Shown piece by piece: positions 5,949 through 12,051 of a stretch of 12,051 bases of DNA (the first letter of the stretch is position 1; each line of letters opens with the position of its first letter). Below the pieces are notes generated by a model, which ran no database searches, had not been told where the DNA came from, and saw only the letters and a program-made list of their open reading frames with translations. The DNA comes from Thermoactinomycetaceae bacterium. GTDB taxonomy: Bacteria; Bacillota; Bacilli; Thermoactinomycetales; Thermoactinomycetaceae. Where the stretch lies: assembly GCA_025449475.1 (NCBI GenBank), contig JANWJM010000054.1, positions 1-12,051 on the forward strand, written 5' to 3'. Made by a program: the position numbers and the translations under genes.

Positions 5949-8096
5949 TTATGTGATTTGTTTACGCCTGGTATTTTTCACACTTTTCCCCGTTTTTTCT
6001 TCCTTTTCTTGTAACACTGCCTTGCGTGAAAGGTTGACACGACCTTGATCATCAATATCCAATACCTTCACCATAATCGAATCGCCCACGTTGACTACAT
6101 CTTGAACTTTGGAAACACGATTGATATCGAGTTGAGAGATGTGACACAATCCTTCCTTCCCAGAGAACAGTTCAACAAATGCTCCATATTTTTCAATTCG
6201 TTTCACCGTTCCAAGATATGTCTGACCAACTTCGACTTCCCTGACGAGATCTTCAATAATCTGTTTGGCTCGCTGATTTTGTTGTTGATCAGGCGAAGCG
6301 ATATAAATGCGACCATCTTGTTCAATATCAATTTTTACGCCCGTTTCTTCAATAATTTTATTAATGATCCGTCCGCTGGGTCCAATCACTTCACGAATCT
6401 TATCAGGATCGATCCGGAGGGTCACGATTTTTGGTGCATAGGTTGAAACTTCTTTTCTCGGTTCAGCGATACATGCCATCATATTTTCCAAAATCGCCAT
6501 TCGTCCGTCACGAGCTCGTTTTAAGGCCATTTCTAATATATCGCGGTCAATATCTGAAATTTTGATATCCATCTGTAACGCTGTAATCCCTTTGCTTGTC
6601 CCAGCAACCTTAAAATCCATATCCCCAAGATGATCTTCTACTCCTTGAATATCGGTTAAGACAACCACTTTCTCTTTTTCTTTCACCAATCCCATCGCGA
6701 TGCCTGCTACTGGCGCTTTAATGGGAACACCGGCTTGCATAAGAGCCAAGGACGATGCACAGATGCTTGCTTGTGAAGTGGAACCGTTTGACTCCAGCAC
6801 CTCTGATACAACGCGAATGGTATAAGGAAATTCATCTTCCGGAGGGATCACAGCTTCTAATGCTCTTTCCCCGAGCGCTCCATGCCCGATCTCTCGCCGC
6901 CCTGGACCCCGAAGCGGGCGTGCTTCTCCTACACTAAATGGCGGAAAATTATAATGATGCATAAAGCGCTTTGATTCTTCTAAATCCAATCCGTCTAAGA
7001 TTTGGACATCTCCGAGCGCTCCCAAGGTACAAATACTTAACACCTGTGTCTGTCCTCGCCTAAATAATCCCGATCCATGCACTCGAGCCAATACATCGAC
7101 TTCACTCGATAAGGGGCGAATCTCATCAGAGGTTCGTCCATCTGGTCGCTTGTTTTCTTCCACAATCAATCGACGAACTTCTTCTCTTAAAACTTTATCC
7201 AAAATTACGTCAATCTCTTTTTCTTTTTCTTCCCATTCCTCTTCAGCGAAGTCCGGTTGAAGTTGTTCAAGTGTCTGCTCTTTTACTTGATCGATGGCAT
7301 CTTGGCGATCCTGTTTTTCGACTACTTGAATCGCTTCGATCATTGGTTCCGTCGCTAAATCTCTCACTCTTTGCTCCAAGGCTTCATCCACTATAAACAA
7401 TTCGGGAACCATCTTTTCAGTTCCGACTTTTTCTGCAATTTCTTCCTGAAAAGCGATGATCTTTTTAATCATTTCATGTCCAAATAAAATTGCTTCTAGC
7501 ATTGTTTCTTCCGGGATTTCATTCGCCCCTGCTTCCACCATATTAATGCCATCTTTTGTTCCCGCGACAACAAGATGCATATCCGATTTCTCCATCTGTT
7601 CAACGGTCGGATTGGCGATAAACTCACCATCCACACGACCGACCACGATTCCCGCTATCGGTCCGGCAAAAGGAATATCGGAAATAGTAAGAGCAGCAGA
7701 AGCTCCAATCATGGCTGCAATCTCAGATGGACAATCCTGATCGACCGACATCACCATGGTCACAATCTGCACTTCATTTCGAAATCCTTCCGGAAAAAGA
7801 GGACGAATGGGGCGATCGATTAATCGGCTGGCGAGAATGGCTTTTTCACTTGGTCTCCCTTCACGTTTAATCCAACCTCCAGGTATTTTCCCTACGGCAT
7901 ATAAACGCTCCTCATAATTAACGGTCAATGGAAAAAAATCAGTATCCTTCGGTTCTTTTGAAGCGACGACGGTTGCCAAAACAGCTGTATCGCCATATCG
8001 AACCATGACAGCTCCATTTGCCAATCCAGCATATTTACCAATTTCTAAACTTAGATCACGTCCGGCAAATTCGGTATGAAATATTTGCGGTTCCAT
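5949..8096 (-). CDS. pnp: Polyribonucleotide nucleotidyltransferase (PNPase)
   Basis: Phosphorolytic 3'-to-5' exoribonuclease, a trimeric cytoplasmic enzyme that degrades mRNA to nucleoside diphosphates and matures RNA ends. The 715 residues carry the full domain series: first RNase PH core (about 10-145), helical linker (about 240-315), second RNase PH core (about 320-545) with SNGSTSQ (436-442) and GDMDFKVAG (491-499) of the active site, KH domain (about 555-618) with GPSG at 572-575, and S1 domain (about 624-692) with GTVKRIEKYGAFVE. A lysine- and arginine-rich tail follows. ATG 8096 is the only in-frame start after the upstream TGA, yet no Shine-Dalgarno sequence is directly before it; the GGGAGG at 8149-8154 is separated by a long hairpin (see separate entry). 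It is flanked by terminators on both sides and has its own promoter. Confidence 0.98.
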   Translation of the reverse strand: MEPQIFHTEFAGRDLSLEIGKYAGLANGAVMVRYGDTAVLATVVASKEPKDTDFFPLTVNYEERLYAVGKIPGGWIKREGRPSEKAILASRLIDRPIRPLFPEGFRNEVQIVTMVMSVDQDCPSEIAAMIGASAALTISDIPFAGPIAGIVVGRVDGEFIANPTVEQMEKSDMHLVVAGTKDGINMVEAGANEIPEETMLEAILFGHEMIKKIIAFQEEIAEKVGTEKMVPELFIVDEALEQRVRDLATEPMIEAIQVVEKQDRQDAIDQVKEQTLEQLQPDFAEEEWEEKEKEIDVILDKVLREEVRRLIVEENKRPDGRTSDEIRPLSSEVDVLARVHGSGLFRRGQTQVLSICTLGALGDVQILDGLDLEESKRFMHHYNFPPFSVGEARPLRGPGRREIGHGALGERALEAVIPPEDEFPYTIRVVSEVLESNGSTSQASICASSLALMQAGVPIKAPVAGIAMGLVKEKEKVVVLTDIQGVEDHLGDMDFKVAGTSKGITALQMDIKISDIDRDILEMALKRARDGRMAILENMMACIAEPRKEVSTYAPKIVTLRIDPDKIREVIGPSGRIINKIIEETGVKIDIEQDGRIYIASPDQQQNQRAKQIIEDLVREVEVGQTYLGTVKRIEKYGAFVELFSGKEGLCHISQLDINRVSKVQDVVNVGDSIMVKVLDIDDQGRVNLSRKAVLQEKEEKTGKSVKNTRRKQIT

Positions 8097-8154
8097 CTGG
8101 TTTCTGCTACTAAAGATCGCTCTCTGATGATCCTTATTAGCAGGTCAACCTCCC
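8097..8154 (-). promoter_or_regulatory. pnp leader: hairpin between Shine-Dalgarno sequence and start codon
   Basis: In the RNA, CUGCUA (8143-8138) pairs with UAGCAG (8109-8104); after one A-G mismatch, UAAGGAUC (8136-8129) pairs with GAUCUUUA (8118-8111), with one G-U, around a 10-nt loop. That is 14 pairs in total. An outer GGUU/AACC (8150-8147 with 8102-8099) could extend it. The only good Shine-Dalgarno sequence, GGGAGG (8149-8154), is 52 nt from the ATG in linear distance, but about 12 nt if the hairpin is looped out. No U tract follows, so it is not a terminator. The pairing is seen; a role in translation or autoregulation is inference. Confidence 0.6.
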
Positions 8155-8177
8155 TTCTCTTGTGTCTTCATAAAATA

Positions 8178-8206
8178 ATAATACCAAATCCTTATTTCTG
8201 CATATA
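8178..8206 (-). promoter_or_regulatory. Candidate extended -10 promoter of pnp
   Basis: On the minus strand TATTAT (8178-8183) is preceded by TGG (8186-8184), giving an extended -10. The hexamer at the -35 position, TATATG (8201-8206) at 17 nt, is poor. A start near 8171 would give a leader of about 75 nt containing the GGGAGG box and the hairpin. Since the rpsO terminator lies just upstream, pnp needs its own promoter or readthrough. Repeated TAT triplets make the exact -10 uncertain. Confidence 0.45.
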
Positions 8207-8229
8207 AACAGTATGTTCCTCCTCAAACA

Positions 8230-8266
8230 ATTTTAAAAGAAAAAAGCGGGATAGATTCCCGCTTTT
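8230..8266 (-). terminator. Rho-independent terminator after rpsO
   Basis: AAAAGCGGGA (8266-8257) pairs perfectly with UCCCGCUUUU (8251-8242) across a 5-nt loop, giving a 10-bp GC-cored stem. It starts immediately after the rpsO stop codon and is followed by a U-rich tract (UUUUUUCUUUU). This is the strongest terminator in the window. Confidence 0.92.
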
Positions 8267-8536
8267 CTACCGACGCAAACCTAACTTTTTAATTAACTCA
8301 CGATAACGTGTAATATCTTTATTCTTAAGATAATTTAATAGATTGCGACGATGTCCCACCATTTTTAATAAACCACGACGTGAATGGTGATCTTTTTTAT
8401 GCTCTTTTAGATGGGTATTGAGCTCATTGATCCGATGAGTGAGAATCGCAATTTGGACCTCGGGAGAACCTGTGTCATTTTCATGGGTTTTAAATTCATT
8501 AATAATCTCTTGCTTTCGTTTGAGGGATAGTGACAT
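8267..8536 (-). CDS. rpsO: 30S ribosomal protein S15
   Basis: Ribosomal protein of 89 residues, the standard length. S15 binds the central domain of 16S rRNA early in small-subunit assembly and contributes to bridges with the large subunit. The whole chain matches the family, with HENDTGSPEVQIAIL, KKDHHSRRGLLKMVG, RRNLLNYLK and the terminal LGLRR. ATG 8536 follows GGAGGUGA at normal distance. The gene has its own promoter overlapping the end of ribF and a terminator at its stop, so it is a separate, highly expressed unit within the cluster, although readthrough from ribF is not blocked. The initiation region can fold over the start codon (8529-8547), in line with the known self-regulation of S15 in other bacteria. 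Confidence 0.99.
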   Translation of the reverse strand: MSLSLKRKQEIINEFKTHENDTGSPEVQIAILTHRINELNTHLKEHKKDHHSRRGLLKMVGHRRNLLNYLKNKDITRYRELIKKLGLRR

Positions 8537-8617
8537 CCCTTGTCACCTCCATTTCAATAAGCCCCTTGATCCCAGAACATCGCTGAGGTAAAGTCGACCA
8601 TCCGAGAAAAAGGTTGC
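8529..8617 (-). promoter_or_regulatory. rpsO 5' leader, possible S15 autoregulatory element
   Basis: The leader from the predicted start (about 8617) to the ATG is about 80 nt. GGUGAC (8547-8542) from the Shine-Dalgarno region pairs with GUCACU (8534-8529), enclosing a 7-nt loop that contains the AU of the start codon. Further up, CUCAG and CUGGG can form a 5-bp stem around a CGAUGUU loop. S15 represses its own mRNA through leader structures in several bacteria, including Geobacillus; that this leader does the same is inference. Confidence 0.4.
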
Positions 8618-8623
8618 GTAAGA

Positions 8624-8653
8624 AGTATAACATAAGCAAAAGTTTCATGTAAA
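8624..8653 (-). promoter_or_regulatory. Sigma-A-type promoter of rpsO
   Basis: On the minus strand TTTACA (8648-8653), 18 nt, then TATACT (8624-8629) preceded by TGT: both hexamers match the consensus at 5 of 6 positions and the -10 is extended. The -35 lies just inside the end of ribF. The start point would be near 8617. Confidence 0.65.
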
Positions 8654-9595
8654 TAGATGGGCCGCACTTAGCCACTTTTCAGCCTGACTTTTGTCATGTT
8701 GGATCTGATCGATCAGAGCTTCTACACTAGAAAACTTTTGTTCTGGACGTAAGAAGTGCAAGATCTCAACGGACATCTTTTTCCCATACAAATCAATATC
8801 GGGGTGGAACAGGTGAACTTCGATCTTCGCTTGGGCAGAGGTTTGCCGAAAGGTTGGTCGAACACCTATATTCATTAAACCGTAAGCCGATAATCCTTCA
8901 AAAGATGCACGAACAATATAGACACCGTATTTTGGCAGCCAGTAGGGGGATGTAAGGGCAAGATTGGCTGTTGGAAACCCGATCAAACGCCCTCGATGAT
9001 CCCCATGTTCAACAATTCCTTGAAATCGATAAAAACGACCCAATAACTCCGTTACGAGATCGATCTCACCTTCGGATAGAAGCTGACGAATCCATGTACT
9101 GCTGACATGATTTGTTCCTTTGAGCACAGCAGGGACTTTCACCGTTTCAAATCGATTTTGGCTTAGCATCCGCAGACGATCCGCATCCCCCGACTGATTC
9201 TTTCCAAATCGAAAATTAAAGCCTGTCACCATTCCTTTCACTTGCAAAGGGAGGCATACGTTCTCTACAAATTCCTCAGGTGACAATTGCGCCAGATTCT
9301 GATCAAACTTCATCACATACGTCTGATTCACTTTCAATTTCCTTAGTAAATTGATCTTTTCATCGATGGGAGATAAGTAGCGCGTTGACACTTTTGGTCC
9401 CAATACTTCCTTTGGATGGGGATGAAAGGTCATCACTGCACAGGAAACGCCTAAACGCTCCGCCAGCTTTCCAGCCGTCTGGATCACTCGTTGATGTCCG
9501 ATATGAACACCATCAAAATAACCAATGGCGATTACAGATGGTTCCACTCGATATTCGTTTATACTTAATGGATACGATAAATGGTATACTTCCAT
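8645..9595 (-). CDS. ribF: Bifunctional riboflavin kinase / FAD synthetase
   Basis: Phosphorylates riboflavin to FMN and then adenylates FMN to FAD. The 316-residue protein has the usual two domains. The N-terminal nucleotidyltransferase domain (about 1-180) has GYFDGVHIGH (25-34), a HIGH-type nucleotide site, GFNFRFG (125-131) and SSTWIR (165-170). The C-terminal riboflavin kinase domain (about 184-312) has GRLIGFPTANL (202-212), YGVY (223-226), MNIGVRPTF (241-249) and the catalytic glutamate in KIEVHLF (E259). ATG 9595 comes 1 nt after the truB stop and has no strong Shine-Dalgarno sequence, so translation probably depends on ribosomes finishing truB. No FMN riboswitch is seen upstream; supply follows the operon. 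The rpsO promoter overlaps its 3' end. Confidence 0.97.
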   Translation of the reverse strand: MEVYHLSYPLSINEYRVEPSVIAIGYFDGVHIGHQRVIQTAGKLAERLGVSCAVMTFHPHPKEVLGPKVSTRYLSPIDEKINLLRKLKVNQTYVMKFDQNLAQLSPEEFVENVCLPLQVKGMVTGFNFRFGKNQSGDADRLRMLSQNRFETVKVPAVLKGTNHVSSTWIRQLLSEGEIDLVTELLGRFYRFQGIVEHGDHRGRLIGFPTANLALTSPYWLPKYGVYIVRASFEGLSAYGLMNIGVRPTFRQTSAQAKIEVHLFHPDIDLYGKKMSVEILHFLRPEQKFSSVEALIDQIQHDKSQAEKWLSAAHLFT

Positions 9596-9596
9596 A

Positions 9597-10496
9597 TCAA
9601 TTTGTCACATCCCGAAATACTTTTTCCGGCTTCGCAATTCCATCTTCGAGACGGTATAACGCACAAAACTTTCCCGATTCTGAATAAACGCGGATTAAGG
9701 AAAGTGGGAAAGAATTTTCTATTATTAAGGGTAACCCATTTTCAACGTGTTGTACATCGAAATCCTGAATCACCACACTCGGAAAATGTCCTAACACTTC
9801 ATCGATTGCATAGAGAACGCGCTTCTTTTCTTCTCGGGTCTTTAGTGTGAACAGATGTTCAAGCTTATAACAATCCTCCAGATAAAAAGGACCACTTTCG
9901 GTCCGAATCAAGGACGATAAATGAGCCGGATAACCCAACTTTTTTCCAATATCCACACAAAGAGTACGGATATAGGTCCCCTTTGAACAAGTGACATCAA
10001 AAGCGATGGTCGGGAAGGTTCCTTGCTTGATCCAGCGACACGCCAAAGAATAAATGGTTACTTTACGCGCCTTCCGTACGACATTTTTTCCCTGTCGTGC
10101 CCATTCATAAAGACGCTTTCCTTTCTTTTTGACTGCAGAATACATGGGAGGGATCTGCGAGATCTCTCCCACAAACGATTGAAAAACTTGTTGAATGTGT
10201 TCTTTTCCAATGGGGGAGGAAACCTCTTTTTGTTCAATGACCACACCTGTCTGATCTTCTGTATCCGTGGCGATTCCAAGTGTTAAGGTTCCTAAGTAGC
10301 GTTTCGGATACTCTTGTATATACTCGACCACGCGCGTAGCCTGTCCCAAACAGATTGGAAGTACACCCTCTACCTCTGGATCGAGTGTTCCAGTATGTCC
10401 AACTCTTTTTTGGTTCATCACTTTTCTGATTTTGCTCACAATGTCATGGGAAGTATACCCTTTGGGCTTATAAACCGGGAGAACTCCGTGAAACAT
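9597..10496 (-). CDS. truB: tRNA pseudouridine(55) synthase
   Basis: Converts U55 in the T arm of tRNAs to pseudouridine. The 299 residues are close to the Bacillus length. Catalytic D39 lies in GHTGTLDPEVEGVLP; other family blocks are YPKRYLGTLTLG (63-74), IPPMYSAVK (115-123), SKGTYIRTL (171-179) and LIRTESGPF (196-204). The C-terminal part, past about 240, is divergent and PUA-like or a short tail. ATG 10496 starts 3 nt after the nrnA stop, with GGGGTG about 10 nt upstream inside the nrnA end. The gene belongs to the tightly packed rbfA-nrnA-truB-ribF unit, a common grouping of ribosome and tRNA maturation functions. Confidence 0.98.
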   Translation of the reverse strand: MFHGVLPVYKPKGYTSHDIVSKIRKVMNQKRVGHTGTLDPEVEGVLPICLGQATRVVEYIQEYPKRYLGTLTLGIATDTEDQTGVVIEQKEVSSPIGKEHIQQVFQSFVGEISQIPPMYSAVKKKGKRLYEWARQGKNVVRKARKVTIYSLACRWIKQGTFPTIAFDVTCSKGTYIRTLCVDIGKKLGYPAHLSSLIRTESGPFYLEDCYKLEHLFTLKTREEKKRVLYAIDEVLGHFPSVVIQDFDVQHVENGLPLIIENSFPLSLIRVYSESGKFCALYRLEDGIAKPEKVFRDVTN

Positions 10497-10499
10497 CGA

Positions 10500-11480
10500 T
10501 TAAGCACACCCCAATTCCGCTTCAACCCGTTGTAACACTTGGCGCTTTACATCCTCCAACGTGCCTTCGATCGTACAACCAGCTGCGCGCGGATGACCAC
10601 CACCCCCAAATGCCTGGGCAATTTTTGACACGTCCACTTTCTGTCTTGATCGAAAGCTTACTTTTACAGTGTGTTCAGATGTCTCCCGAAAAAAGATCCC
10701 AACATCTACCCCGATGATTTTCCGAGGAATATTTACGATTCCTTCGATATCCGCATCCGTTGCCTGGATTTGCTGCAAATCAGCTTGTGAGAGACTGAGC
10801 CATGCAATTTGACCATTCGCAGAAGTTTCAATGGTGGTCAATGCTCTTTGCATACAAAGCGTCTGTTTGAAGGTTACCGTTTCCAATGCTTGATCGGCAA
10901 TTTCATGAGCCGGCGCTCCATATTCGATCAACTCTGCCGCATAGCGCAAAACGTTCGCCGACGTATTGGCATAACGAAAACCCCCTGTATCTGTCAGAAT
11001 CCCTGTATACAGAAAGGTGGATAGTCGTGAATCCCATCTAACATTCGGCGAATGCGCCAGCCATTGATAGATAATTTCAGCTGTGGAACTAGCGTGAGGA
11101 TCAATCAGATTCACTGATCCAAAACGATCATTGGTGATGTGATGATCGATATTTAAAATCAACGCTTCCGGGTGAAACAATCGTTCGACATTTTCCCCCA
11201 CTCGCGAACGATCAGCTGCATCTACCGCAATCACATAATGAAACGTTTCCATTACTTGATGGGGGCGCACAATTTTATCAATCCCAGGTAAGAAAGAGAA
11301 TCTTCTGGGAATGGAACTTTCATTTACACATACCACTCGCTTGCCCCATTGTTCACAAATATACGCCATTGCCAACATGGAACCAAGTGCATCGCCATCC
11401 GGATCGATATGTGATGTAATCAGGATCGAATCCGCTTTATCCAGAAACTGATCAATCATTGACCATTGTTGGTTCTTCAT
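10500..11480 (-). CDS. nrnA: Bifunctional oligoribonuclease / PAP phosphatase (DHH family)
   Basis: Degrades 2-5 nt RNA fragments left by other nucleases and dephosphorylates 3'-phosphoadenosine 5'-phosphate to AMP, in the cytoplasm with manganese. The 326-residue protein has the DHH domain with SHIDPDGDALGS (23-34), VDAAD (86-90), NIDHHITNDRFG (110-121, holding the DHH triad 112-114) and GILTDTGGFRY (160-170). The DHHA1 domain ends with GGGGHPRAAG (292-301), which binds substrate. All metal-site acidic and His residues appear present. The ATG overlaps the rbfA stop as ATGA and has no Shine-Dalgarno sequence, so initiation likely depends on reinitiation. An eight-A run at the overlap creates a slippery heptamer (see findings). 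PNPase, further along, feeds the same RNA decay pathway. Confidence 0.96.
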   Translation of the reverse strand: MKNQQWSMIDQFLDKADSILITSHIDPDGDALGSMLAMAYICEQWGKRVVCVNESSIPRRFSFLPGIDKIVRPHQVMETFHYVIAVDAADRSRVGENVERLFHPEALILNIDHHITNDRFGSVNLIDPHASSTAEIIYQWLAHSPNVRWDSRLSTFLYTGILTDTGGFRYANTSANVLRYAAELIEYGAPAHEIADQALETVTFKQTLCMQRALTTIETSANGQIAWLSLSQADLQQIQATDADIEGIVNIPRKIIGVDVGIFFRETSEHTVKVSFRSRQKVDVSKIAQAFGGGGHPRAAGCTIEGTLEDVKRQVLQRVEAELGCA

Positions 11481-11836
11481 TTTTTTTCAGCATCATCTAT
11501 GTGAACATCATTTAATAATCTGTTGATATGTTCACTATGTTCCAGTGATTCATCCATGACAAAAATCAGTTCCGGAATATAACGCAAGCGGATTCGTTTC
11601 CCAATCTCTGAACGCATGTATCCTGTCGCTTTCTCGAGTGCAGCCATGGTCTGCTGCTTCTCATCTGGATTCCCAAACACACTGACAAAGACTTTAGCAA
11701 TTTGAAGATCGCCACTCATCTCCACGGTTGTTACCGTGACAAATCCAATCCGAGGATCTTTTATTTCTTGTTGAATGATCTGTGAAAGTTCTTTTTTGAT
11801 CTGCTCGCCGACACGGCTCACTCGAATGCGGGCCAT
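11477..11836 (-). CDS. rbfA: 30S ribosome-binding factor A
   Basis: Late 30S assembly factor, a KH-fold protein that binds near the 5' helix of 16S rRNA and is needed for its maturation, especially in the cold. From ATG 11836 the protein is 119 residues, beginning MARIRVSRVGEQIKKELSQI, with KDPRIGFVTVTTVE and GDLQIAKVFVSVFG as hallmark segments. An AGGAGG box (11845-11850) is 8 nt upstream. The longest frame starts at GTG 11845 but that codon overlaps the Shine-Dalgarno box and adds three residues not typical of the family. The C-terminus ends DDAEKK, encoded by the eight-A run that runs into the ATGA overlap with nrnA. It follows ylxP by 24 nt. Confidence 0.95.
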   Translation of the reverse strand: MARIRVSRVGEQIKKELSQIIQQEIKDPRIGFVTVTTVEMSGDLQIAKVFVSVFGNPDEKQQTMAALEKATGYMRSEIGKRIRLRYIPELIFVMDESLEHSEHINRLLNDVHIDDAEKK

Positions 11837-11860
11837 CGTCGACACCTCCTCAACTAAAAT

Positions 11861-12051
11861 CTACACAAATATGATCTGATCATCCATAATCTCACACTCA
11901 ACGTTTGATTCTATGATATAACGGGCTTTCTGCAATTCTTGTTCAACCACTTTCTTTTGACTTCCCACTCCTGCAAAAGCGATCTTAGAAAGTTGCCATT
12001 GATTCTGATGATCAATCTCCGCAACGGAAAGATTAAAGCGATTTCGGACTT
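11861..12051 (-). CDS. ylxP: YlxP-like DUF503 family protein, 3' part
   Basis: The gene runs off the window edge; 62 C-terminal residues are visible from codon 12049 to the TAG at 11861-11863. They read VRNRFNLSVAEIDHQNQWQL, then an alanine/valine strand IAFAGVGS, a helix QKKVVEQELQKARYIIES and a last strand ECEIMDDQIIFV. This is the second half of the small ferredoxin-like DUF503 (YlxP) fold, whose full length is about 90-95 residues. Position just upstream of rbfA is where Bacillus keeps ylxP, between infB and rbfA. Function is not established; a link to translation or RNA is suggested only by neighbours. Confidence 0.88.
   Translation of the reverse strand, partial: VRNRFNLSVAEIDHQNQWQLSKIAFAGVGSQKKVVEQELQKARYIIESNVECEIMDDQIIFV

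Noticed and set aside
8097..8154. pnp leader hairpin considered as a terminator or attenuator
   Set aside because: The stem is followed by AAACCAG and the ATG, not by a U tract.
9596..9640. FMN riboswitch before ribF
   Set aside because: ribF starts 1 nt after truB, leaving no leader, and no conserved RFN-element sequence is visible in the truB 3' end.
1..12051. Mobile elements, CRISPR arrays, tRNA genes, prophage or defence genes
   Set aside because: No direct repeats in array form, no transposase, integrase or terminal inverted repeats, and no tRNA-like cloverleaf sequence were seen; the genes are core chromosomal families.

Overview
The window reads as a stretch of a low-to-moderate GC, endospore-forming Bacillota chromosome, most likely order Bacillales. 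All the supported genes lie on the minus strand, so transcription runs from position 12051 towards 1. The order ylxP-rbfA-nrnA-truB-ribF-rpsO-pnp-ylxY-mlpA, then ymxH, is the conserved Bacillus-type translation/RNA-metabolism neighbourhood. Sporulation-linked families (ylxY, ymxH/ylmC, a Spo0E-like phosphatase) point to a spore former. I cannot name the genus from sequence alone.

Layout in transcription order. (1) 12051-8645: end of a ylxP (DUF503) gene, then rbfA, nrnA, truB and ribF. rbfA to ribF are packed with junctions of -4, +3 and +1 nt and form one transcription unit for ribosome maturation, nanoRNA/PAP turnover, tRNA pseudouridylation and flavin cofactors. (2) 8653-8242: rpsO with its own promoter, a leader that folds over the ribosome binding site, and a strong terminator directly after the stop. 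(3) 8186-5918: pnp with an extended -10 promoter, a long hairpin between its only good Shine-Dalgarno sequence and the ATG, and its own terminator. (4) 5858-4875: ylxY, a membrane-anchored deacetylase-fold protein lacking the usual catalytic Asp motif. (5) 4882-2797: mlpA (M16 protease), dut (dUTPase) and a small Spo0E-like phosphatase, with a candidate promoter and perfect palindrome upstream and a weak terminator downstream. (6) 2801-2494: ymxH/ylmC-type PRC-barrel sporulation gene with a sigma-E-like promoter and a TTG start. (7) 2418-1: a soluble two-component system of the YhcYZ/AirSR type with a cysteine-rich N-terminal region, preceded by an operator-like palindrome and ended by a clear terminator.

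Gene starts: four starts were moved in from the longest open frame, because a good Shine-Dalgarno sequence and family N-termini agree on a shorter protein (rbfA ATG 11836, ylxY GTG 5858, mlpA GTG 4763, ymxH TTG 2742).

Nothing here is an obvious new defence or mobile system. There is no tRNA, rRNA, CRISPR array, insertion sequence or prophage. The observations most worth checking are the pnp leader hairpin, the A AAA AAA slippery site at the rbfA/nrnA overlap, the cysteine-rich sensor kinase with its upstream palindrome, the sigma-E-type signal at ymxH, and the Spo0E-like gene tucked behind dut.
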